Of a stretch of DNA of 54,634 nucleotides, positions 1-14,008 are shown piece by piece. The notes under the pieces were generated by a model, which was not told the origin of the DNA, did not search any database, and saw only the letters and a program-made list of their open reading frames with translations. Each line of letters starts with the position of its first letter. Within the stretch, counting starts at the first letter, position 1. Both the position numbers and the translations under genes were made by a program. The DNA lies in contig LRSR01006983.1 in the NCBI GenBank assembly GCA_001579985.1, forward strand, positions 1 through 54,634, given 5' to 3'. The DNA is from Hypsibius dujardini (lineage: Eukaryota; Tardigrada; Eutardigrada; Parachela; Hypsibiidae).

Positions 1-453
1 GTTATGATTAACCCGTCGAATCAACCCAACCGTGAGTGATGAGAGAGGGGGATATGTGTATTTGCGCCGGGGTACAGGAAGAGGAACAGGGGAATGCAAT
101 CAGGTCGATCGACTAAAATAAACGTTTGCCGCGTGCCAAGGAGGTCACGATCTCCCTACAAATGTAAAATCAATACCGCGTCAGGCCTTGGTAGGGCTTA
201 TAACGGTGAATTTATATAACCCAAACGCATGTTTGGAGGATAATTAACACGATGGATCGGCGACTAGAATTGGGGCTGAATTTCCAGGGAAACTGGCGCG
301 CTTTGGACGGGGTGGGAGTACCGTATATCTGCTAGATCTCAGTTAGGGTCAGCACAGTTTGTAATGACGTGGTTGTCTCCCAGCTCCACGTATAAAAATG
401 TGCATTGGTAAGGGTCTTCGGTCAGCGTCAGTCAATGTTAGGAACGGTTACTA
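1..453. other. Unannotated sequence at window start
   Basis: I see no reading frame with family similarity, no RNA gene and no repeat structure here. It lies downstream of the IRE1 gene, which is transcribed toward it, so part could be its 3' flank. Confidence 0.4.
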
Positions 454-935
454 GACGGTCAGTCCAAGTGACAAACGTGCCAGTTGACGGTCGGTCTAAA
501 TTGTAAACCTTTGGTTGACCGTCAGTCCGTGCAGTGGACGGTTGGTGGACGGTCAGTCCAAGTGACAAACGTGCCAGTTGACGGTCGGTTTGAATTGTGA
601 ACCGTTGGCTGACCGTTAGTCCGTACAGTGGACGGTTGGTGGACGGTCAGTCCAAGTGACAAACGTGCCAGTTGACGGTCGGTTTGAATTGTGAACCGTT
701 GGCTGACCGTCAGTCCGTGTAGTGGACGGTTAGTGCACGGTCAGTCCAAGTGATAAGACATGTCAGTTGATGGTCGGTCTGGATTGTGAACCGTTGGCTG
801 ATCGTTAGTCCGTGCAGTGGACGGTTGGTAGACGGTCAGTCCAAGTGATAAGACATGTCAGTTGACGGTTCGCATACTTTGTGGTTGGTCGGGTTGACGG
901 TCCGTCCGTACACTGGACGGTTGGTGGACGGTCGG
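454..935. repeat. 94-bp minisatellite, about five units
   Basis: Units start near 454, 548, 642, 736 and 831, with a last partial start at 927, so the period is 94-96 bp. Each unit carries GACGGTCAGTCCAAGTGA followed by alternating GACGGTC and GACCGTC words, so it is itself built of short inverted words and could form hairpins. The three central units are nearly identical and the outer ones have drifted. No protein frame is kept across the units. Confidence 0.9.
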
Positions 936-1345
936 AGCAGACAACTCCTTATCTGACAGGCAGACCAAAGACCCGCCTCAACCTCAGTTTTTCGAGTTTA
1001 CACCGTCTACCTTCATCTCAACCGACCGCGGAGGGAAGGAAACAACAAGATTACCCAATAACCGCAGAAAATACGCATATTATGGAAGCTGCCACTATAG
1101 ACTGAGGTTAAAACTTGAAAATCTGACTACTAAAACGATGCCCGCAGGCGTGATTGCACGAGAAAGAGAGACACGGTGCGGGGGAACCGAACGCAAGACC
1201 TCACATCCCAACAACTGGACCAAAAACTTAAAAAGGCAAACACGCGCGGCGGATTTGTGACCTGCAACAAGCACAGCGGAAAAAAAGGCCTACACAATAT
1301 TATAATAAAACTGTAAGTCGCTCCACCGCTAACACCGGAATCCAG

Positions 1346-1374
1346 ACGGACGGACGGACGGACGGACGGACGGA
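1346..1374. repeat. (GGAC)n simple repeat
   Basis: About seven perfect GGAC units lie between the minisatellite and the CAGA array. Open frames crossing them are low-complexity artefacts. Confidence 0.85.
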
Positions 1375-1554
1375 TGCAATTTCTGTCTGGACTGGAATGA
1401 AGAGTGGCAACAAGTTTAGGTACAGATGAAAGCGCTGGGGACCGGGACTGCGTGTCGCTGGTCCAGTGAGGCACACCTGAAAAGCAAACAGACTAACAGA
1501 TATAGTCAATAATGGGGAAACATGACAGACAGGCATACCTCAAAGTCAAAGAAT

Positions 1555-1722
1555 TCGAAAGACAGACAGATAGACAGACAAACAGACAGACAGGCAGAAA
1601 AACAGATAGACAGACAGACAGACAGTCAGTCAGTGAGACAAACAGACAGATAGACAGACAGAAAGACAGACAGACAAACAGACAGGCAGACAGGCAGGCA
1701 GGCAGACAGGCAGACATGACAG
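1555..1722. repeat. (CAGA)n tetranucleotide array, 3' of IRE1
   Basis: An imperfect CAGA/CAGG array ends within about 10 bp of the IRE1 stop codon on the other strand. In the sense of the IRE1 transcript it reads (TCTG)n and would fall in the 3' UTR. The Ser/Cys/Leu-rich and Arg/Gln-rich frames across it are repeat artefacts. Confidence 0.9.
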
Positions 1723-1730
1723 CAACTTAC

Positions 1731-5795
<4,065 letters not shown>

Positions 5796-5979
5796 GACGA
5801 ATCTTTCAACTTCTCTTAGAGCGTAATTACAACGAGTATCGCGCTGATGGAGGTCTTATTTGAATGAATAAAATTTGCGCTGCCATGCCTAAAGTGAAAG
5901 AACAGAAAGAATAATCATTTAAACCACAATATTCGGGAAGAAAACAGGAGAATGAGAAGAAACGAGAGAAAACAATGCA
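5796..5979 (-). promoter_or_regulatory. IRE1 5' flank, promoter expected
   Basis: This stretch lies between the IRE1 start codon and the 33-bp minisatellite. I see no TATA box at a fixed spacing and no clear ERSE-type motif, so the call rests on position only. Confidence 0.4.
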
Positions 5980-6144
5980 ATTAATCAAGCAATCAATGAA
6001 AGGCGCCCAGCGATTAATCAAGCAATCAATGGAAGGCGCCCAGCGATTAATCAAGCAATCAATGGAAGGCGCCCAGCGATTAATGAAGCAATCAATAGAA
6101 GGTCCCCACCGATTAATCAATCAATCAATGTATGGCGTTCAGCG
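5980..6144. repeat. 33-bp minisatellite, five units
   Basis: Five head-to-tail 33-bp units begin ATTAATCAAGCAATCAATG and end GGCGCCCAGCG. The first three are almost identical, the fourth and fifth diverge. Because 33 is a multiple of three, a repetitive frame stays open on both strands, but I do not think it is coding. Confidence 0.92.
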
Positions 6145-6567
6145 AGAACTGGACGACTCTACCTGGCGAAAGTTTGAAGATATGTGGGATTACGATTGAA
6201 CGGAGTACGGGGATGTGGTCCGGTTTACCGGATGGATAAAATAGTGGGCTTCCATATCTGAAGTGGAAAAGTAGGAAATCAAGCCAAAGTCGGGAGCGAA
6301 TTTCCTGAATGCAAAATACTCAGAGGAGGACACAATAACGCTGTCAATCAACAATCAACTGATCAAATCAAGCATGAAGTCGACAAATCCACTTAGTTGA
6401 CTTTGAAGAGTGACCGTGTTACATAAAGGCGAACTGAAGGTGAAAATGGATTCAAGTAATGGGGGAGATAGCTAGTAAGTTTAGCTGAAGAAGAAAACAG
6501 TTGAAAGATCGGGAAAAAGGGGGAGCAATCAGGAAACACAAAAAATGGCAAAACTTGGGGACAAAAT

Positions 6568-6618
6568 CAATCAATCAATCAATCAGGAAACACACAAAGA
6601 GGCAAAACTGGGGGAAAA

Positions 6619-6649
<31 letters not shown>

Positions 6650-7140
6650 GGTACGATATTGCTTAACCCGAGTAATATAATCCCGTGAACTTTAAGTGGC
6701 TGCTGACTGCTGGTTATTCCGAGGATACGCCCAGAAATGGTTTCATTTAAAGCTCAATATTCCGCGCTTTTAATCGTATAGTAGGAAATTGGGATGCAAC
6801 GCGAAAATTGAGAGAGGACTGGAAAATGCTAAAAAGGAAAACGAACGCGTGAAAAAAAATTGCGTTGACCGAATTAAGCATCTCAACTCTGCGGTTGTGT
6901 ACAACAGCCATGCAACGAGTGTAATGGCTTAACTCAGTTAGCGCAAGGTTTTTGCCACGTGTTTGCACTAATCATCAATCCATCAATCAATGATGAGTCT
7001 ACAAAGCGAAGTACAATGAAAGAAGCCATCAATCAATCAACCGTTCAACCGTACGACAGAAGAGATTTAGGCCACAGAGAGATGTTACGGACCTGAAATT
7101 TGATTACCATTTCAGTGCATAAACGTATTGAACGAAATAC
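6568..7140. other. AATC-rich intergenic region
   Basis: Short (AATC)n runs occur at about 6568-6582, 6626-6650, 6974-6990 and 7029-7042 in otherwise unremarkable sequence. No gene is seen between the 33-bp minisatellite and the duplicated block that follows. Confidence 0.6.
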
Positions 7141-7148
7141 TCCTATTA

Positions 7149-7760
7149 TTCAAAACTGCAAGAGGTCGATAAACAGTCAAAAGTTGTACAGGAACGAATT
7201 ATGAAAAAGAATTATGCGTACAGAAAATGGGAATTGTAAATTGTGTAATTTGATTCATTTGATTTGCTTGGCAAGGATAACCATTCAATCAAATCAATCA
7301 ATCAATTGACCATTCATTCAAATCAAATCAATCAATTGACCATTCAATCAAATCAATCAATCAACTATTCAATCAAATCAAATCAATCAATCAACCGCCA
7401 AAGCCTACACCTACACTGCCTGCCTTTGGTAATTCAAAACTGGTTATTCAAAATTAATCAAAACTGCAAAACACGCCGATAAACAGTCAAAAGTTGTACG
7501 TGAACGACAGAAGAATTATGTGTACAGAAAATGGGAATTGTAAATTGTGTAATTTGATTCATTTGATTTGCTTGGCAATGGCAACCATTGAATCAAATCA
7601 ATCAACCAATCAACCATTGAATCAAATCAATCAATCAATCAACTATTCAATCAAATCAATCAACCAATCAACCATTGAATCAAATCAATCAATCAATCAA
7701 CTATTCAATCAAATCAATCAATCAACCGGCAAAGCCTACAAGTACACTGCCTGCCACGTC
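7149..7760. repeat. Tandem duplication of about 0.3 kb with (AATC)n cores
   Basis: The block at about 7149-7432 recurs at about 7453-7760. Both copies share AAACAGTCAAAAGTTGTAC, then a stretch with TACAGAAAATGGGAATTG, then an (AATCAA)n core, then CAAAGCCTACA and CACTGCCTGCC. The copies differ mainly in the length of the AATC core. Frames across the core are artefacts. Confidence 0.85.
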
Positions 7761-9492
7761 CACAGCCACACTCCCGACCGCATTGGAATTTAAAATGAAC
7801 TCATACTGGTACCTGGATAATAATGTGAATGGAATACAGTACAAATGGGGGAGAGAGGGAGGGGAGGGGGGAATGCACAAAAAATATTATTGAAAATTGC
7901 AGTATAAAACAGCGCTCAACGCGTAAAAGGAATTTCGATTGTTCAGTTCAAAGGTAATGGAGGAAGTATACAAAGGCCAGAGTGTCGTGAGTACGTCTCC
8001 CGACATTGAACCGGAAGCGACGAAAAGTTAAGGGGAACATTAAATCGACACATTGGAAGTGACGTCATTGGAAGTGACGTCACTTCCAGTGCGTCCAGTG
8101 CGTTTGCTGTTGACTGCAGAGATGTTGCGCTCGCGCTCGCGTTCTCTGCCAGCCGCTCTTAAAGGCTGCTCTAACTTCTACAAATTGGCCGGATTGTAAC
8201 CTGACTGTGAAGTGCAAAGTACAGAGCGGATGATTTCCAGATTTTTAATGCGCCTGGAATGTAATGCTGCCGCACTGAGCAACTGTAAACTAAAAGTGTG
8301 TAAACACCCGGGAACGCACATTACAATCAGCCAATCAAGGAGTATTCGCTGTGCCAAAGAAGACAACTCACACCAGTCTGTCAATAAATCAATCAATCCA
8401 TCTTCCACGAACTGTATAAAGTAGCACTAGTTTCACGACGAGCCGTTCTTGAACAACAGATGAACATAAAGCGTAATCCTAAACCGCTAAAATAAAGAGC
8501 AGTCATTTCTGTTTATGTCAATTCGTTTAGCAAGCGCTAGAGAGAGCCGGGAAATTAGGTTTGGCTAAAGTTTACGGAGCTCCACAAAGAAAACAGGCAA
8601 AATCACTTGTAGTCAACACTTTCACACGAATGCCAATAGTAATTCACGATATTAACCAATTCCAATGTCTACGATTTTGTTAGGAAGAGAAATGAATGTG
8701 CTATTTCAAAATACATTTCATAAACACGAAAACTAAAAAACCAAAATGTAAGAACTATCCAGAAAAATAGGATGAGTCCTATTCGGCTGGACAAATTGGA
8801 CAGTTTTTTACAAGCGGAATGCAGTTGGATTAAAAAAAGATGTCTTTACAAGTAGGCGCTTATGCTTTGTAATTCTACCGTTTTTCGATCGAGCTCGCGC
8901 TTATCATGCAGTCATACGACAAACTCTCTGCAAACTCAATTTCGCAATTATATGGTGCTGAATAAATTTGAATTTGAATTTCGATAGGAAAAAGATTGCT
9001 AAACTCGTCAACGAACAAATTATTCAAAGATTTTTCAGCAAACTGAATGTGCTTGTTATCACGATATCACGATGGCAAATCCGCCAAAAATGTCGGTAAT
9101 TTGAAGTGTTGTTTCGGCTAGCTGAGCGAGCGAGATAAACCTAACCGTTTATTCAACTTTCAGTTTATAACTTTTTCTGCAACTCCAGAATCATAAAATG
9201 TGCAAAATTCATCTAGTGATTGATTATTTGGGTGGAGCCTTATGTAGGCGGGCGAAATCTCTCTATTAATTCATGTGGTGCAATGCATTCGACTAGAAAC
9301 ACGGAAATGATGTGATCTTTTGAGGCTTATTTTCTCATTATTACACATTGAACAGTAATGCGCGCTAGTCGACAAACACAACTTCAGCGTGCAATGTCAG
9401 CTTTCGCATAGGTGTGAATTTCCGGGTTAGCAACAGAAACAATCAAACTTTAGTTTCACGAGAAATTCCCTTGAGGAAAATCCATTTTTTTT
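7761..9492. other. Long intergenic stretch, no gene seen
   Basis: Apart from the CRE pair near 8.06 kb I recognise nothing. Frames are short and lack family similarity. Confidence 0.5.
8060..8082. promoter_or_regulatory. Pair of CRE palindromes (TGACGTCA)
   Basis: Two perfect TGACGTCA octamers lie at 8060-8067 and 8075-8082 within a GGAAGTGACGTCA repeat. This is the full CREB/ATF binding palindrome, and two in 23 bp is unlikely by chance. No start codon of a recognised gene lies downstream, so the target is unknown. A non-coding transcript or an unseen first exon is possible. Confidence 0.45.
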
Positions 9493-10000
9493 TCACAGCC
9501 GACAGCGAAATCCGAGGCAAATGCTGTTGCAGCAGTGCAGCTGCCGGTTGTCGTCGCAAAACGCCTGATACGGCGCGCAGTAGCCGGCTCGCGAAGTGAC
9601 CCCTCCACCGGGAACGACTACTGATCCAATCACTTGTCCAATCACTGGTCCAACCACTGGACCAACTGCCGCTGGTCCAATCACTGGTCCAATCAATGGT
9701 CCGACTGCCGCTGGAGGTCCAAACCAATCGTTCCGCAGGTGATGGTAGTATCGTCGAACCCGACGATTTCGTTCAGCGATGATCCATCCGGGACGCTCTC
9801 CAATGGGTAATAATTGTCCCAGCACGAGCAGTCCTCCGTCATGCGATTGTACGATGACGGCCATGGCTAATCAAATCAAACATAATGTCTTTAATCACAG
9901 ATTTGAATAGTCAGAATGTATAAGGATTGAATTGGATTAACTTATCGTTACCGGTCAAAACAACCAGGAAGGTTGTTATTAGGGTGATGTCGTGACGCAT
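9493..10000 (-). CDS. Secreted cysteine-rich peptide, inhibitor-cystine-knot type, two exons
   Basis: Exon 1 is 10000-9952 and exon 2 is 9866-9493, joined through a GT-AG intron in phase 1, giving 140 residues. Seen: a hydrophobic signal peptide over residues 1 to about 19, a pro-region, a stretch at about 65-103 of repeated Val/Ile-Gly-Pro-Val units, and a C-terminal domain with six cysteines spaced C-x6-C-x7-CC-x3-C-x4-C. That spacing is the inhibitor cystine knot found in antimicrobial peptides, ion-channel ligands and many non-toxic secreted peptides. Function is not fixed by the fold; defence or signalling are the simplest readings, and there is no specific evidence for a venom. The Gly-Pro repeat is encoded by tandem GGTCCAATCACT-like units. 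No neighbouring gene is obviously related. Confidence 0.72.
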
Positions 10001-11516
10001 GTTAAAGCGATGGGGAAATGACTAAAGATAAAATAGGAGGAGGAGAAGGAGAGATTAACAATAAGACATTCGGACAACGAATTGAACAGCTTTTACATTC
10101 AAAGAGTTTTACGCATCGGTGTGAGTTTAAGCGTCGGACATTTTTGCCAATCACTAAACTGATTTTGCCGTGAGACTTCCGACGGCTTGTGCGTGATTCG
10201 GTGTTTGTGTTTTGTCTTGTCAACAGACAACACGCGAAGACATTTCACGGCAAGTGAGCGGCAGTTAATTTATCATCGCGTTTTTTTATTGTGCCAAAGT
10301 AAATGTTGTAAACTCCGGTGGTTGCGATACTGCGTAGAATGAGAAGTGCTGCCGGAGAACATTCTCAAAGCGTCCGCTAGAGGTTTGTTTTATCTATGAG
10401 AGTGTGAAAGCTGTGTGAGACGTGTTAAATCTCTGGCCATGTGTGAGGCATTATTTCACATGTTTATAGATGCTTCAAATCAACCGGCATCGTAACCTTT
10501 AAAATGAGGCGTTGAAGCGCGAAGAAAGAACATTCCGTGTGTACTCCCAGCAGTATCCTGTTGGTACCAATGTTCAATCACGTGGCATCTTCCACCGTGT
10601 AGTCTATCCATTAATGCGCGGCTAGTCTGAATTTAACGCCTTCACCTAAAAGTCCCCTTTCTCTTCCCCTTGTTTTGTCCCTTCCCCTTTCCATTTTCCG
10701 ATATTTCTCAATGGTCAGCACTCGTAAAAGCAACAGGAAACAAAATGGGGGGAAGGGGGCGGGACGAGTCCAGACCACTCTCAGGCCAGACCACAAGAAA
10801 TCTCCAAGCCAAAATCCGCTTCTAGTTCGGATGAAGGGCGCCAGTTTAAGGCAGTTTAAGCCAGAGCTGCACAAAGTAAAATTCGGATTCCTTAGGGTCA
10901 GGGCCGATTAGCTCCTCCGCCCGTTCCAGTGCCACCACAGCAAGAAAGCGTCTTTTCGAAGTGAACCAGGAGAATAGTTCAATTGTAACGCTATAAAACG
11001 TTTGGATCGATTAAATTCTAACTCAAATTACTTCAATGAACTTCAATATTGAGGAAATTCGGTAGCCTTTCTCGTTCGGGGCATTATTAGATCACGAGTC
11101 CTGCAGCCTTAGCTGCCGCCTCACCCCCCCCCATACGTTGGTTGTAAACTTGACAGCTGTGCTCTCTAATTTCATTTGATCAGCTGGAAAAGGATCACTC
11201 GGGTAAACACAGTCAGCAACCACACGCGTGCGGCACCACTCCCAAAGAACAAAAAACAATGCGGCACCTCGTACGCCTATCATGTTCTGGTGGACCACGT
11301 GATCATGTGTCGAGCAGCGAATTCGTTCACTAAACTACATGCCAAGCAACACCTTCATTTATTGGAGAAGTGTGTAGGGAATTGGTTTATAAAACCAAGT
11401 GCGTCGTTCCCTGTGTTAATAAACATTCCCCTCTATGATACGAAACATAGAATTGTTAAGACTCTTACGTTATTATCCCGACCTGTGACAGACCTTGACA
11501 TTTTTCCACACCTCAA
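10001..11516. other. Intergenic, no gene seen
   Basis: This lies between the cystine-knot gene and the multi-pass receptor-like gene, which are transcribed away from each other, so it should hold two promoters. I see no convincing TATA box, repeat or additional exon. A C8 run sits near 11126. Confidence 0.5.
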
Positions 11517-13550
11517 ATGCTCGTCGCACAGACCTTCCTACTGAAATGCTTCGGCTTTATGCCCCTCTATACCGACAAATTCCGCCATCAAAATGTCCGT
11601 GCGCGTTTAGCGTCCCTCACGACATCGCTCATTGCGGTCAGTCTTCTACTTGGCACCCTATATTCCAGCTGTCAGCAGTGTGCCAGCTTCATCAACGGCT
11701 TCCTTAAGAGCACAGTCACCGACCAGCACGACGAACCCGACACCGTCCTAAAGGTCATGCAGCTGATGCCCTTCCCCATCATCAACAGTCGGGGCCTGGC
11801 CGTACTCTTCCTCTTCTTCATCAAGCGTCGTCAATGGCCCACAGTAATGCAGGATTTTCACGCGTTTTGTTCGCGCACCCTTTGCCCACCCTTCGTCACA
11901 AATAAGACCTTGAAAAAGTGTACCATTATTGGAATACTTTTGTGTATTGTTACCGTATTGCTTCACGGTACATGGGAAACGATTGAGTGGGTGGCCTACC
12001 TTAAAACAGCTCGCAATACCACCGTGCAGTCCAGTAAATTCGTCACTGCGGCAGTTGTATCGACGTTGTTCAGCTCTCTGCCCTTTTTACTATCACAGCA
12101 GGTCTTTCTGTGTCTCCTAATCCTGTCTATGGTCCTTGGTGAAGCCTTGACTGCCTTGGCTCGTGTTATTCAAACAGAGATTGTGACGTATGACATTGTC
12201 AATCACCGACTCACTCCCGCCACCGGGAAAGAAATCGCGGGTACGTTATTAAAGGTCAAGCTTTGGGAATTTCATCACATGCAGATGCTGCTGTTTTTTC
12301 AAAGTATCAGTCAGTTTTTCAGCCTGATTTTGTTTGTGGCCCATGGGATGGACTTTTTGGTGGTGCTGGGCTTTGTGGCAAATATTGTGCTGAACAATCG
12401 GTCGGACTTGATGTCGTATGTCTATTTGGTTGGGAGCAGTATCATCTTCCTCTCGTATGGGACGTTATTTTTGGGCCCACTCATTACAGTGCATGAAAGG
12501 GTATAAACTATGCATTGCATTTCAAATCTCGACCTCATTTGCACAGTACTCGGAAAACGTCTGGTAACTCTTGTATTATTTCGAATCTCGCAGAGCTGCA
12601 AGCTTGGACTGTCGCTGCATTGTTTGAGCTTTTCGGTGGAACAATATTTAACGACTCCTTTCGAAAATAACGTTAACCTCTACGCGCCGGTACTTACGGT
12701 TATCCCAATTTTTGTTCCTTCAAAAACTTGCATATGTAAGATCTGTTTTTTTTCTCGATTGTAACAGGGAGTAAGGTTGATAAAGCGGCTGAAACAGTTC
12801 GAATTGGTGTGTGAAAAAAGGACTCTTCTCTTCCACGGGATGGATCTGATTTACTACAATCGGCGCTTCGTTGCATGGGTAAGTGAATGGGAAGATTGCA
12901 AAACAACTGTACGCTTTATTTATTCATTTATTTATTTTACCGCTGTGTAGACAAGCACGTTTCTTCTTTCGTTCATGGTGGTGGCTAGGTGAGAATGGCT
13001 TGCGTTTACAGTGCGACGCTGGTTAAACTTGTTTAGACTATTACCTGCAACCGGTTGTTGTCTCTCGGTTTTGTCGTTTTTAGGCAGTTCTTTGCCAGCG
13101 AACGGGGAGCGAAGTGATTCACCCGAATCTACACAAGCAATCCGTCAGCGATAGTTGATCATTCTTATGACAGCAACGTCTCGTCATTTGAGTTATGTTT
13201 CATAATACGAAGGGGGGAATCGCATCGAAATAATGAGAATTATTTTAGCAATTTAATTATTAGCAGGTTCTTCTTGTGCGTTTTACCAACTCCCACTTCA
13301 ATCTTCAATCTTCAACCTAACAATCAATCGCGTGTTGACACGCCACACTCGCCGATGACTAGAAAACAGCGATATCCCGAATGCTTTTTCTGCCTAAATG
13401 AGACGCGTTTTTTCCCCCACAACTTTCTCAATTTTTATTATTTTGCAGTTCGACAAAGTATTTCAATTAGCACTTTCGAGCAACCAAGCCAAAATGGTAG
13501 AAGTTTTCAATTTCATCAAACTGAAAATCGAAGAGTTTATGATGGAGTAA
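11517..13550 (+). CDS. Multi-pass membrane protein, gustatory-receptor-like, three exons
   Basis: Exons are 11517-12500, 12768-12878 and 13449-13550, all joined in phase 0 with GTATAA and GTAAGT donors and TAACAG and TTGCAG acceptors, giving 398 residues. Hydrophobic segments occur at about 31-50, 90-103, 135-152, 176-215 (two helices), 255-293 (two) and 299-325, so seven or eight helices. Size, helix count and phase-0 introns near the 3' end resemble arthropod-type gustatory receptors (7tm_7), which act as ligand-gated channels in chemosensory neurons. The diagnostic TYhhhhhQF motif of the last helix is absent, and the last 75 residues are charged and amphipathic. The family assignment is therefore tentative, although the gene itself looks real. 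The last exon and 3' flank are duplicated near 31.7 kb. Confidence 0.75.
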
Positions 13551-14008
13551 GGCAATTTCTCCTCCTTGAATATTGAAATGAAAAAAGAACACTCATTCTC
13601 AGGAGGGTTTGGGAAGACTGGTGGATCTTTTTTCTGGCGAGAATTCGAAAAAATTGTGTCTTAAATAATTGATTGGCCAAAGAATTTTCTAAGTTCGTTT
13701 ACATTCGAACACCTTTGAGAAACGATGAGAAGCTTTGATCTGTTTGATTTTCAATAACTGGTGCAGATTCACAGGGACAAAAACGTCGATTTGCTGCTTC
13801 CCGGAGAAGATGGAAAAAACCGTTAACAACCCCAAAATGAATGCAGATCTTTTATGATAAAACGAAAGAGGAGAAAATTCTCTGTCGAATGCGTGGTGAC
13901 CTACTTTCCCATTGCCAGAGGGAACGGAACAGCATGACGGTGAAGGTAGACTCAAAATTAAATGTCCACGCAGTAGACTCAATCAAGTCGGATGATGGAT
14001 GAAGTCAT
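13551..14008. repeat. 3' flank of receptor-like gene, duplicated at 31.6-32.3 kb
   Basis: The region from about 13296, including the last exon, to about 13930 is clearly related to about 31550-32345. Shared words include GAAAACAGCGATATCCC-like sequence before the exon and GGAGAAGATGGAAAAA after it. No further gene is seen before the SOD stop codon. Confidence 0.75.

Noticed and set aside
5975-6199. Repetitive frame over the 33-bp minisatellite, open on both strands
   Set aside because: The repeat period is a multiple of three. There is no codon-level constraint, no signal and no splice sites.
7264-7793. (AATCAA)n clusters as a CRISPR-like array
   Set aside because: There are no unique equal-length spacers. 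It is a simple repeat inside a tandem duplication in a eukaryotic genome.
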